Source of the DNA: an uncultured Collinsella sp.
Lineage (GTDB): Bacteria; Actinomycetota; Coriobacteriia; Coriobacteriales; Coriobacteriaceae
Length of the DNA: 23,658 nucleotides
Direction of reading: 5' to 3'
Assembly: GCA_900541665.1 (NCBI GenBank)
Contig: UQKV01000032.1
Span: forward strand, 1-23,658
Shown here: positions 7,080-13,919 of the stretch, piece by piece
Layout of the letters: the number at the start of each line of letters is the position of its first letter
How positions within the stretch are numbered: position 1 is the first letter of the stretch
Notes under the pieces: generated by a model
What the model was told of the DNA's origin: nothing
Database searches by the model: none
The model's input: only the letters and a program-made list of their open reading frames with translations
Made by a program: the position numbers and the translations under genes

Positions 7080-7778
7080 ATGGCAGAAAACAAAGACGAA
7101 CAGCTCACCGACGAGGAGCTGGCACAGCTCCAGCTGGCAGAGGAGAACGAGAACGCCGTCGACCGCCTGGTCAAGGAGCTCGGCTGCCCCACGCGCCGTA
7201 TCCGCCAGTTTGCCGCCCGCGTGCTGCACCTGCTTGCCGAGCGCGATCCGCAGCGCGTCGTGCCCTGTGTGCCCGCGCTGATCGAGGCGCTCGATCGCCC
7301 CGAGGCTCAGACCCGCTGGGAGGCCCTCGATGCCCTGACGGCGCTCGCCACCACTTGCCCCGAGCAGCTGGGCGATGCCTTTGAGGGCGCCGAGACCGCG
7401 CTGTTCGACGAGATTTCCTCCACGCTGCGCTATGCCGCCTTCCGCCTGCTGTGCGTGTGGGGCGCCACGAGCGTCGAGCGTTCGCGCGAGGCTTGGCCCA
7501 TCCTGGACGAGGCCATCCAGTGCTACCACGGCGACCTTGAGTATCGCGATATGCTCGGTTGCCTGTACGAGTTTGGCCAGGGCGAGATCGACGCCGAGGT
7601 CGCCGAGAAGCTTGCGCTGCGCCTTAAGTTCGACGCCGAGAACGGCAAGGGCAGCTATCTCAAGGCCCGTTCGAGCGAGATTTGCGAAATGCTTGTTAAA
7701 CGTTTTGGCCTGGATCTCTCCAAAAAGAAGAAGCGTGCTAGCGTTAAAAAATCTGACGACGCCGAAGACGAGGAGTAA
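7080..7778 (+). CDS. HEAT-repeat-like protein
   Basis: This 232-residue soluble protein is mostly helical. It contains paired helices such as RIRQFAARVLHLLAERDP, then PALIEALDRPEAQTRWEAL, then LRYAAFRLLCVW, in the spacing of HEAT/armadillo repeats (about residues 30-135). The N-terminus is acidic and coil-like. The C-terminus is strongly charged, with a lysine run followed by acidic residues. Such repeats usually serve protein-protein contact, and no catalytic motif is visible. AAGAGG precedes ATG 7080. It is third in the operon, 15 bases after the membrane protein and 6 bases before the dehydrogenase. Its partner is not known. Confidence 0.8.
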   Translation: MAENKDEQLTDEELAQLQLAEENENAVDRLVKELGCPTRRIRQFAARVLHLLAERDPQRVVPCVPALIEALDRPEAQTRWEALDALTALATTCPEQLGDAFEGAETALFDEISSTLRYAAFRLLCVWGATSVERSREAWPILDEAIQCYHGDLEYRDMLGCLYEFGQGEIDAEVAEKLALRLKFDAENGKGSYLKARSSEICEMLVKRFGLDLSKKKKRASVKKSDDAEDEE

Positions 7779-7784
7779 CAGATT

Positions 7785-8870
7785 ATGGCGCACGATGTAG
7801 TCCTGATTCCCGGTGACGGTATCGGTCCCGAGATTACGCAGGCCATGCGCCGCGTGGTCGAGGCCACCGGTGTCCAGATCAACTGGAACGTCCAGGAGGC
7901 CGGTGCCGGCGTCATGGACGAGTTTGGCACGCCGCTGCCCCAGCACGTGCTCGATGCGGTCGCCGAGACCAAGGTTGCCATCAAGGGTCCCATCACCACG
8001 CCGGTCGGCACAGGTTTCCGCAGCGTCAACGTGGCCCTGCGCAAGCACTTTGACCTGTACGCCTGCGTGCGCCCCTGCCTGTCTCAGCCGGGCGACGGCT
8101 CGCGTTTCCGCGATGTCGACCTGGTCATCGTGCGCGAGAACACCGAGGACCTCTATGCCGGCATCGAGTTCGATGAGGGCGCTGCCGAGGTTGAGGAGCT
8201 CTCGCAGCTTGTCGAGCGCTCGGGCCAGAAGACCTTCGCTGCCGATTCCGCTATCTCGATCAAGCCGATCTCCATCGCCAAGAGCCGCCGCATTGTGGAG
8301 TATGCCTTTGAGTATGCCCGCCGCTGCGGCCGCAAAAAGGTGACGGCCGTGCACAAGGCCAACATTATGAAGGCGACCGACGGCCTGTTCCTGCGCGTTG
8401 CGCGCGAGGTGGCCGCCAACTATCCCGATATCGAGTTCAACGACAAGATCGTCGACGCCACCTGCATGGGCCTGGTCCAGAACCCCAACGACTTCGATGT
8501 CCTGGTGCTGCCCAACCTGTACGGCGACATCGTGAGCGACCTGTGCGCCGGCCTCGTGGGCGGTCTGGGTATGGCCCCCGGCTCCAACATCGGTGCCGAC
8601 TGCGCCATCTTCGAGGCGACGCACGGCTCCGCGCCCGATATCGCTGGCCAGGATATCGCTAACCCCACGGCCGAGATTCTGTCTGCGGCTATGATGCTCG
8701 ATCACCTGGGCGAGAACGACGCGGCCAATCGCATTCGCGCCGCCGTTTCTGCCACGCTCGACGAGGGTGAGCAGGTTACCGGCGACGTTCGTCGTGCCCA
8801 GACCGGCTCCGTTGAGGGTGCTGTGGGCACGCAGGCCTTTGCCGATGCCGTTATCGCGCACCTGGCCTAA
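7785..8870 (+). CDS. Isocitrate/isopropylmalate dehydrogenase family, probably NAD-type isocitrate dehydrogenase
   Basis: This 361-residue enzyme has the family features in order: LIPGDGIGPEIT at the N-terminus; KGPITTPVGTGFRSVNVALR, a substrate-binding loop with the Ser and Arg used for isocitrate; VIVRENTEDLYAGIE; VTAVHKANIMKATDGLF, which holds the catalytic lysine; the metal-binding Asp region LPNLYGDIVSDLCAG; and THGSAPDIAGQDIANPTA for cofactor. The S..N..LR loop and ENTEDLYAG favour NAD-dependent isocitrate dehydrogenase over isopropylmalate dehydrogenase. Homoisocitrate or tartrate-type activity cannot be excluded. The reaction would be oxidative decarboxylation of isocitrate to 2-oxoglutarate. 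AGGAG overlaps the previous stop region. It is the last gene of the operon, and a terminator follows. Confidence 0.9.
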   Translation: MAHDVVLIPGDGIGPEITQAMRRVVEATGVQINWNVQEAGAGVMDEFGTPLPQHVLDAVAETKVAIKGPITTPVGTGFRSVNVALRKHFDLYACVRPCLSQPGDGSRFRDVDLVIVRENTEDLYAGIEFDEGAAEVEELSQLVERSGQKTFAADSAISIKPISIAKSRRIVEYAFEYARRCGRKKVTAVHKANIMKATDGLFLRVAREVAANYPDIEFNDKIVDATCMGLVQNPNDFDVLVLPNLYGDIVSDLCAGLVGGLGMAPGSNIGADCAIFEATHGSAPDIAGQDIANPTAEILSAAMMLDHLGENDAANRIRAAVSATLDEGEQVTGDVRRAQTGSVEGAVGTQAFADAVIAHLA

Positions 8871-8930
8871 GGTATGCACGCTGCAAACGCCTAAATAGTA
8901 CTTAAGTGTTTGCGTATAACCTGAGAATCA

Positions 8931-8960
8931 ATACGCCCGGCGCTCTGTCGGGCGTATTCT
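8931..8960 (+). terminator. Intrinsic terminator after dehydrogenase operon
   Basis: ATACGCCCG (8931-8939) pairs perfectly with CGGGCGTAT (8949-8957), followed by the short T-rich stretch TCTATT. A weaker hairpin of GCAAACGC with GTGTTTGC lies just upstream, starting near 8883. Confidence 0.75.
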
Positions 8961-8996
8961 ATTGAGGACTATGTTTCCTAACAAGGAGTAACCGAT

Positions 8997-10082
8997 ATGG
9001 GTCTGATTCAAAAGAAGGACGAGAAGGACGAGATCGACGGCATCCAGATCATCGAGCGCGGCGAAGGCCCCGACGGTGATGAGGACGAGAAGATCGATCT
9101 GGTCGCCGGCACGTCTGCCGAGCACATTGCTGCCGGTACGACGGCTGAGGAGGAGGACGCCCGCCTGGAGGCTCAGATTGCCGCGGATGCCGCTGATGAG
9201 AATCTGATGCCCGAGGAGCAGGATGAGGACGACGACTCCGACGAAGACGACCATGCATCCAAGCACAAGAAGACGATGATTGCCGCCTTTGTAGTTGCAG
9301 TCGTGATCGCTGCGGTGGTCGGCTTCTTTATCGGCAACGGTGGTTTTGGCGGCAAGGGTGTTGGCTCGGCGACCCTGACCGAGGATCAGCTCGATTCGAC
9401 CGTGGCAAGCTACAGCTACAACGGCAAGAAGAGCGACATCACCGCGCGTGAGGCCATCGAGAGCCAGTACAGCCTCGACACCGTCAAGGATAGTGACGGC
9501 AACTACACCGCTCCGTCTGCCGACGTTATCCTGTCCTACGTGCGCAACAAGATTCTGCTCGATGCTGCCGAGGACGAGGGCATTACCGTTTCTTCCAAGG
9601 AAATGAAGAAGTACGCTGAGGATTCCATCGGCACCTCCGACTACAAGACCATGGCCACGCAGTACGGCGTGTCCAAGGACCAGGCCAAGCAGATCGTCCG
9701 TCAGTCCGCTACGCTGCAGAAGCTCTACAAGAAGAAGGTCGGCGACAGCTCCGCAAGCATGCCGACTGCTCCGACCGAGCCTTCTGACGGCAACGAGGAG
9801 ACCGCGAGCAAGGACTACGCCGATTACATCATCAACCTTGCCGGCGACGAGTGGGATAGCTCAAAGGGCACCTGGAAGGACGCCGATAGCACCTACGCTA
9901 AGGCCTTCGCTGACGATGCCTTTACGGCCGATAGCGCTACCTATAAGCAGGCCATGACCGCCTATTACACCGCCTACCAGCAGTATTCCTCGCAGGCTTC
10001 GAGTGCCAGCTCCAAGTGGACCGAGTATGCTAACGGCCTCTATGCCAAGGCCAATATCAGCATCTACGGCCTGTTTGCGTAA
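8997..10082 (+). CDS. Membrane-anchored SurA_N-like protein
   Basis: This 361-residue protein has an unusually acidic cytoplasmic N-terminus (residues 1-88), then a basic KHKK and one transmembrane helix (about 94-113). The extracellular part has SurA N-terminal-domain character: repeated helices with VILSYVRNKILLDAAEDEGITVSSKEMKKY (split by short loops) and YGVSKDQAKQIVRQSATLQKLYKKKV. This resembles the chaperone part of SurA/PrsA-type foldases, but no peptidyl-prolyl isomerase (rotamase) domain follows. Residues about 245-270 are a low-complexity Ser/Pro/Thr linker. A role in folding or holding exported proteins is a reasonable inference only. AAGGAG precedes ATG 8997 by 8 bases. It is flanked by terminators, so it is monocistronic. 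Confidence 0.75.
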   Translation: MGLIQKKDEKDEIDGIQIIERGEGPDGDEDEKIDLVAGTSAEHIAAGTTAEEEDARLEAQIAADAADENLMPEEQDEDDDSDEDDHASKHKKTMIAAFVVAVVIAAVVGFFIGNGGFGGKGVGSATLTEDQLDSTVASYSYNGKKSDITAREAIESQYSLDTVKDSDGNYTAPSADVILSYVRNKILLDAAEDEGITVSSKEMKKYAEDSIGTSDYKTMATQYGVSKDQAKQIVRQSATLQKLYKKKVGDSSASMPTAPTEPSDGNEETASKDYADYIINLAGDEWDSSKGTWKDADSTYAKAFADDAFTADSATYKQAMTAYYTAYQQYSSQASSASSKWTEYANGLYAKANISIYGLFA

Positions 10083-10124
10083 GGTTTGCCTGCACTACTG
10101 CGCGCTAACCGATCTACCTGATTG

Positions 10125-10161
10125 AGCCCGCTAGAACGGACAACGTTCTAGCGGGCTTTTT
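10125..10161 (+). terminator. Intrinsic terminator
   Basis: AGCCCGCTAGAACG (10125-10138) and CGTTCTAGCGGGCT (10144-10157) form a perfect 14-bp stem. A T-run continues to 10161. Confidence 0.95.
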
Positions 10162-10194
10162 GCGTTGAGGGCGTGATTGACGGCTTAATTATGG

Positions 10195-10434
10195 CTATTC
10201 ATCTTTAAGCCCAAAAAGGCTATCGGCTTCATCGTCGGATATATATTCCAGTACATCGCCTGGTTGGCAGTCGAGTGCCCGGCATATCGCGTCAAGAGTT
10301 GAAAAACGTATGGCAGAAACCTTGCCCGTCTTAATGCGTGACATATTGACCTGGGAGATGCCCACACGTTCCGCAAGCTCTTTGGATGAGATCTTGCGTT
10401 CGGCGAGCATGCGGTCAAGCCGCAGAATAATCAT
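10195..10434 (-). CDS. XRE-family helix-turn-helix regulator
   Basis: This 79-residue DNA-binding protein is of the Cro/C1 type (YozG-like). Residues 5-60 form the five-helix HTH: RLDRMLAERKISSKELAERV is followed by the recognition helix GISQVNMSRIKTG and by FSTLDAICRALDCQPGDVLEY. A strong ribosome site, AGGGGG, lies just upstream of ATG 10434. It begins 9 bases after the stop of the DUF2975 gene, and the two are certainly co-transcribed. XRE/DUF2975 pairs are common in Gram-positive bacteria. The likely role is repression of its own operon through the palindrome at 11107-11120, but this is inference. Confidence 0.92.
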   Translation of the reverse strand: MIILRLDRMLAERKISSKELAERVGISQVNMSRIKTGKVSAIRFSTLDAICRALDCQPGDVLEYISDDEADSLFGLKDE

Positions 10435-10443
10435 GGATTCCCC

Positions 10444-11082
10444 CTAGAGCAACTCGTCATCTTGTTTTTGCAGGATATACCCGTAGCGGAAGATGCTGGC
10501 AATCAGGCAAATAATCAGGCCTGCAAAGAGCATGGAGGGCTCGAATAACTGGCCGACGAACGCATCCGTAAAGCTGCCGCCAAATCCTGAGAGTATCATT
10601 CCCGTGATTACGGCGCCAAGAAGCCTCACGGCAACGCCGCCGATAAGGAATAAATGTCCTACTCGACGAAGTGTCTGGTTACATTCAAGGTCAAAGGGCC
10701 TGCCTTCCTTTTCAATGTTGAGGAAAAGCCTGCGCACGCTTATCGCGATGGTAAGCGCGAGACATGTCATCAAGAGACTCCCTATGGCAGTGTGACCATC
10801 GTGTGCGACGAGCATAAGTGGGGCCTGCGCATCGGTGCCGACGATAGCAAGGCACGGCCCTTCGCCGGCTTGAAGTTCTACGGATTGGAGACACGACCCT
10901 TGGGAGAGGCCAGGCAATATGAGTAGAAGGTCAATCGCAATGACTGCGAGGAGTCCCAGAGCGAGCGCGGTGGTAATGCAGATCGTGGCCCATTTGCAGA
11001 TGCGAGCGAGCTTCCTCAGTTTGGCTACCGTCTGTTCGCGGCTGATGGTTTCATTCGATATAGATGCGTTTCGATGGACCAT
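10444..11082 (-). CDS. DUF2975 family membrane protein
   Basis: This 212-residue integral membrane protein has four hydrophobic segments in the DUF2975 pattern: CITTALALGLLAVIAIDLLL near the N-terminus, then LLMTCLALTIAI, then LFLIGGVAVRLLGAVITGMI, then MLFAGLIICLIASIFRYG before a short charged C-terminus. VRRLFLNIEKEGRPF between the second and third helices matches the conserved family stretch. The function of the family is unknown. ATG at 11082 was chosen because GGAGGGG lies directly upstream on the minus strand; a longer frame to 11121 would run over the palindrome at 11107-11120. It is first gene of a two-gene operon with the XRE regulator. Confidence 0.88.
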   Translation of the reverse strand: MVHRNASISNETISREQTVAKLRKLARICKWATICITTALALGLLAVIAIDLLLILPGLSQGSCLQSVELQAGEGPCLAIVGTDAQAPLMLVAHDGHTAIGSLLMTCLALTIAISVRRLFLNIEKEGRPFDLECNQTLRRVGHLFLIGGVAVRLLGAVITGMILSGFGGSFTDAFVGQLFEPSMLFAGLIICLIASIFRYGYILQKQDDELL

Positions 11083-11106
11083 AACCCCTCCAATCGGCGT
11101 TTGGGA

Positions 11107-11120
11107 TGATACTTGTATCA
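11107..11120. promoter_or_regulatory. Palindromic operator candidate at the DUF2975-XRE promoter
   Basis: TGATAC-TT-GTATCA is a perfect 6-bp inverted repeat 25 bases upstream of the DUF2975 start. On the minus strand it overlaps a -10-like TATGAT. The arrangement fits autorepression by the XRE protein. Just beyond it is a direct repeat of ACGATAA. Confidence 0.6.
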
Positions 11121-11331
11121 TATCAGAATTAACGATAAACGATAAATAATTACGGATACTGAGTAAGTAATGATTGAAAACGATTAGCGTGAGCTATTAG
11201 CTCATTTTGGATGCCGGAGTTTGGCGCGTGGGGGATAAGGACAAATGCCAAAATTTCCTGTGATCGCGCAAGCGCTCCATCGGGTTCCCCTAATTCATAT
11301 GGGAAAATAGCTGCAAACGATTGCAAGTGAC

Positions 11332-11361
11332 CGGTGAACGGTCGAAAACTACCGTTCACCG
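11332..11361. repeat. Perfect 11-bp inverted repeat CGGTGAACGGT
   Basis: CGGTGAACGGT (11332-11342) and ACCGTTCACCG (11351-11361) are perfect inverses separated by 8 bases. No T-run follows, so an operator or RNA hairpin is more likely than a terminator. Confidence 0.8.
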
Positions 11362-11655
11362 ATAATCTCAAAACTGGTTCTAACTGGTATTAAGTCAAAA
11401 AGACCAATTCACATATCTTCACAATGACCTGCAATTTTTCTACACGCTATTTTTAGCCGCCCTGCGTTGTTTAGACACAGGAAAAGATCCGATTTTTTGC
11501 CAAAGCATTTCGAAACGGTTTCAAAACCGCAGGTAGAAGTGTTAACGACCGGTAAACGGTCGATTTATCACCGTGAGCGGTGCAAAAACGTTTTACCGTA
11601 TGAATCAACGAAAGCGACCTCTTCTGGGGTGATATAGTGACAACAACACGTCACG

Positions 11656-11668
11656 TGGTTACTACCAG
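11656..11668. promoter_or_regulatory. GntR/UTRA operator candidate at PTS promoter
   Basis: TGGTTACTACCAG is present identically at 15949-15961 upstream of the SIS gene. The half-sites TGGT/ACCA match the style of NagR/YvoA-type operators. It lies about 20 bases after a -10-like TATAGT, a position suitable for repression. Confidence 0.6.
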
Positions 11669-11731
11669 TTTAGAAACCACTGGTCTTCAAAGAACGCTTT
11701 CTAAGAAGCTTTAAGGGCGAGCGCCCGCTGG

Positions 11732-11777
11732 CTTCCGAAAATCATCGGACTCAGATTGTACACACCTTCGGAAGGGA
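11732..11777 (+). promoter_or_regulatory. Leader hairpin overlapping the EIIA ribosome binding site
   Basis: CTTCCGAA (11732-11739) and TTCGGAAG (11767-11774) form a perfect 8-bp stem. The GGAAGGGAAA ribosome site of the EIIA gene (11770-11779) lies partly inside the right arm, so folding could hide it. The 27-base loop is large. Confidence 0.5.
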
Positions 11778-11784
11778 AATTTGA

Positions 11785-12228
11785 ATGGTTGGCTTTATTC
11801 TTACCGGTCATGGACAGTTCGCACCCGGCCTAGCTAGCGCTATCGCTATGGTTGCCGGCGACCAGCCCGCTTTTACCGTCGTTCCTTTTGAGGGCGACCA
11901 GGCTGCTTCCTACGGTGAGGATCTCCGCGCCGCTATTACCGCCATGCGCGAGGAGTGCGATGGCGTGCTCGTCTTTACCGACCTGCTTGGCGGCACCCCG
12001 TTCAACCAGTCGATGATGATTGCCCAGGATGTCGACAACGTCGAGGTTCTGACTGGTACCAACCTTCCCATGGTTATTGAGCTTCTGTTCCTCCGCGGCA
12101 ATGCTACGCTCGCCGAGCTTGGCGAGCAGGCCGTGACCGTTGGCCAGACGGGCGTCACCGCCCAGACGGTCGCATCCGTTGCCGGCTCCGAGGAAGAGGA
12201 TATCTTCGGCGACGAGGACGGCATCTAA
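11785..12228 (+). CDS. PTS mannose-family EIIA component
   Basis: This 147-residue cytoplasmic protein is of the PTS EIIA-Man fold. It begins GFILTGHGQFAPGL, where His9 is the phosphorylated residue that takes phosphate from HPr and passes it to EIIB. VFTDLLGGTPFNQS and the later TGTNLPMVIELL are conserved family stretches. Beyond about residue 125 the protein has an acidic extension. GGAAGGG lies 8 bases before ATG 11785. The stop codon overlaps the start of the YajC-like gene by one base. It is first gene of an A-yajC-B-C-D operon under the large upstream control region. Substrate cannot be set from EIIA alone; the neighbouring enzymes point to an amino sugar. Confidence 0.95.
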   Translation: MVGFILTGHGQFAPGLASAIAMVAGDQPAFTVVPFEGDQAASYGEDLRAAITAMREECDGVLVFTDLLGGTPFNQSMMIAQDVDNVEVLTGTNLPMVIELLFLRGNATLAELGEQAVTVGQTGVTAQTVASVAGSEEEDIFGDEDGI

Positions 12229-12509
12229 TGGCCGATTTTGGAGCCAACGTCCTGAGCTCCTCGGTCGCCCTTTTAGGCCTGCTTGTCATCATGGGCTTGA
12301 TTTACACCATCTGGTCGCAAATCAACATGAAGAAGAAGCAGAAGTACTTCAAGGAGCTGCACACCGAGCTCAAGCCGGGTCAAGAGGTTCTTTTCGCCGG
12401 CGGTATCTACGGAACCGTCAAAGGCATCGAAGGCGAGAAGGTCCAGATCAAAGTCCGATCCGGAGCCGTCGTAGATGTTTCGCGTTACGCGATTCAGGAG
12501 ATCAAGTAA
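12228..12509 (+). CDS. YajC-like protein within PTS operon
   Basis: This 93-residue protein has one N-terminal membrane helix (about residues 12-30), then a basic segment KKKQKYFKELHTELKPGQEVL and the small beta domain FAGGIYGTVKGI, which match YajC. In most bacteria YajC is an accessory of the Sec translocon encoded next to secDF. Here it overlaps the EIIA stop codon (ATGA-type junction TAATG) and precedes EIIB, so it is locked into the PTS operon. YajC-like genes also sit in the mannose-family PTS locus for glycosaminoglycan fragments in streptococci, so a PTS-specialised role is plausible. No function in transport has been shown from this sequence. Confidence 0.85.
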   Translation: MADFGANVLSSSVALLGLLVIMGLIYTIWSQINMKKKQKYFKELHTELKPGQEVLFAGGIYGTVKGIEGEKVQIKVRSGAVVDVSRYAIQEIK

Positions 12510-12545
12510 CTGTCGTCAGCAAATAACGAAAGGAAGCTGATCAAC

Positions 12546-13028
12546 ATGGCAGAACCCAACATTCTTCTTACCCGCATCGATAACCGACTGGTTCATGGTC
12601 AGGTTGCCACCCAGTGGAACTCCACCCTGGGCTCCAACCTCATCCTCGTCGCCAACGACGACGTGGCGTCCAACACCATGCGCCAGAACCTCATGAAGAT
12701 GGCCGCTCCCGCCGGCGTCGCTACGCGTTTCTTCTCTCTGCAGAAGACCATCGACGTCATTGGCAAGGCGAGCCCGCGCCAGAAGATCTTCATCGTGGCC
12801 GAAACACCGGAAGACGTGCTTACGCTCGTCAAGGGCGGTGTGCCTATAAAGAAGGTAAACATCGGCAACATGCACATGTCGGAAGGAAAGCGCCAAGTCG
12901 CCACCTCCGTCGCAGTTAACGACGAGGATGTCGCTGCGTTTAAAGAGCTGCAGGAATTGGGGGTGGAGTTGGAGATCAGGCGCGTTCCGAGCACGCCTGT
13001 TGAGGACACGAGCAAGCTCTTCTCGTAA
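12546..13028 (+). CDS. PTS mannose-family EIIB component
   Basis: This 160-residue cytoplasmic protein has the PTS EIIB-Man (sorbose subfamily) fold. RIDNRLVHGQVATQW contains His17, which carries the phosphate to the sugar. RFFSLQKTIDVI, then VKGGVPIKKVNIGNMH, then FKELQELGVELEIRRVP are the conserved core. GAAAGGAAG precedes ATG 12546. It forms a complete permease with the EIIA, EIIC and EIID of the same operon. A 90-base gap to EIIC holds two hairpins. A close paralogue at 23039-23533 lacks the histidine. Confidence 0.95.
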   Translation: MAEPNILLTRIDNRLVHGQVATQWNSTLGSNLILVANDDVASNTMRQNLMKMAAPAGVATRFFSLQKTIDVIGKASPRQKIFIVAETPEDVLTLVKGGVPIKKVNIGNMHMSEGKRQVATSVAVNDEDVAAFKELQELGVELEIRRVPSTPVEDTSKLFS

Positions 13029-13046
13029 TCCTCGTGATCCACGTTG

Positions 13047-13095
13047 TCAGGAGTGAAACCCTGACGTTCTGTACGTGAAATCCAAAGTGCGTACA
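13047..13095 (+). promoter_or_regulatory. Two small hairpins between EIIB and EIIC genes
   Basis: GTCAGG/CCTGAC (13047-13052 and 13061-13066) and TGTACG/CGTACA (13071-13076 and 13090-13095) are perfect 6-bp stems in the only sizeable gap between the PTS genes. No T-run follows. They may adjust relative expression by RNA processing or stability. Confidence 0.4.
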
Positions 13096-13118
13096 TACAT
13101 TTTGAAAGGAGGAGCAAG

Positions 13119-13919
13119 ATGGAATACTCGATCATCCAGATCGCTCTGGTCTTCGTCGTCACGTTCATCGCGGCAATCGACCAGTTTGACTTCCTCGAGT
13201 CTCTCTATCAGCCCATCGTCACCGGCGCCGTCATCGGTCTTATCCTTGGCGACCTCAACACCGGTCTTCTCGTGGGTGGTACCTATCAGCTCATGACGAT
13301 CGGCAACATGCCGATCGGAGGCGCTCAGCCGCCTAACGCCGTCATCGGCGGCATCATGGCAGCCATTCTCGCTATCGCCACGGGCCTCGAGCCCAACGCG
13401 GCAGTCGGCCTCGCCATTCCGTTCGCTCTGCTTGGCCAGCTTGGCGTTACCCTGGTCTTCACGCTTATGTCCCCGCTTATGTCCACGGCCGATAACATGG
13501 CTCACAACGCGGACACCAAGGGCATCGAGCGCCTGAACTACTTCGCCATGGCTCTGCTCGGCCTGATCTTCGCTGTCGTCGTCACCCTGTTCTTCATCGC
13601 TGGCGCTACCATCGGTCAGACCATCGCTTCTGCCATCCCGACTTGGCTGCAGACCGGTCTCTCCGCTGCAGGCGGCATGATGCGCTTCGTCGGCTTCGCC
13701 GTCCTGCTCAAGGTTATGATGAACCGCGATATGTGGGGCTTCTTCCTCATGGGCTTTGGCCTCGCGCTCATCACCGTTGCCAACGATTCGCTGGCAACCC
13801 CTGCTCTGCTCATCCTCGCTCTCATCGGCTTCGGCATCGCTTTCTGGGACTTCCAGCAGCAGACCGAGCTGAAGGGTGCAGCTGTTTCTGACGGAGGTGA
13901 CTTCGAAGATGGCATCTAA
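13119..13919 (+). CDS. PTS mannose-family EIIC component
   Basis: This 266-residue integral membrane protein forms the sugar channel of the permease with EIID. Hydrophobic segments run throughout. The family signature appears early as PIVTGAVIGLILGDLNTGLLVGG (about residues 33-55), followed by IGNMPIGGAQPPNAVIGGI, the conserved re-entrant region. GGAGG lies just before ATG 13119, and AAAGGAGGAG is the strongest ribosome site in the operon. The C-terminal 20 residues are hydrophilic. The 3' end overlaps the EIID start by 11 bases, so the two are translationally coupled. Length fits the family norm. Confidence 0.95.
   Translation: MEYSIIQIALVFVVTFIAAIDQFDFLESLYQPIVTGAVIGLILGDLNTGLLVGGTYQLMTIGNMPIGGAQPPNAVIGGIMAAILAIATGLEPNAAVGLAIPFALLGQLGVTLVFTLMSPLMSTADNMAHNADTKGIERLNYFAMALLGLIFAVVVTLFFIAGATIGQTIASAIPTWLQTGLSAAGGMMRFVGFAVLLKVMMNRDMWGFFLMGFGLALITVANDSLATPALLILALIGFGIAFWDFQQQTELKGAAVSDGGDFEDGI

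Larger units (their letters stand above)
11122..11784. promoter_or_regulatory. 660-bp intergenic regulatory region upstream of the PTS operon
   Basis: No convincing gene lies here, and the composition is more AT-rich than the coding flanks. It holds a repeated CGGTRAACGGT box (11332-11342, its inverse at 11351-11361, 11550-11560, and looser copies at 11571-11581 and near 11590). It also holds AACTGGT direct repeats 10 bp apart (11372-11388), the palindromes CGGTTT-CA-AAACCG (11516-11529) and AAAACGTTTT (11585-11594), a -10-like TATAGT (11633-11638), and a TGGTTACTACCAG operator candidate. This is a large and busy control region, and several regulators may act on the PTS operon. Confidence 0.6.

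Noticed and set aside
6618..8879. A 753-codon open frame on the minus strand
   Set aside because: It is antisense to three well-supported genes with good ribosome sites, and its length comes from the high-GC codon bias of the plus-strand genes.
10444..11121. Longer form of the DUF2975 protein starting at 11121
   Set aside because: The extra 13 residues would cover the palindrome at 11107-11120, and the strong ribosome site GGAGGGG clearly serves the start at 11082.
11150..11371. A 73-codon minus-strand frame in the intergenic region
   Set aside because: It has no ribosome binding site or recognisable motif, and overlaps the inverted repeat at 11332-11361.
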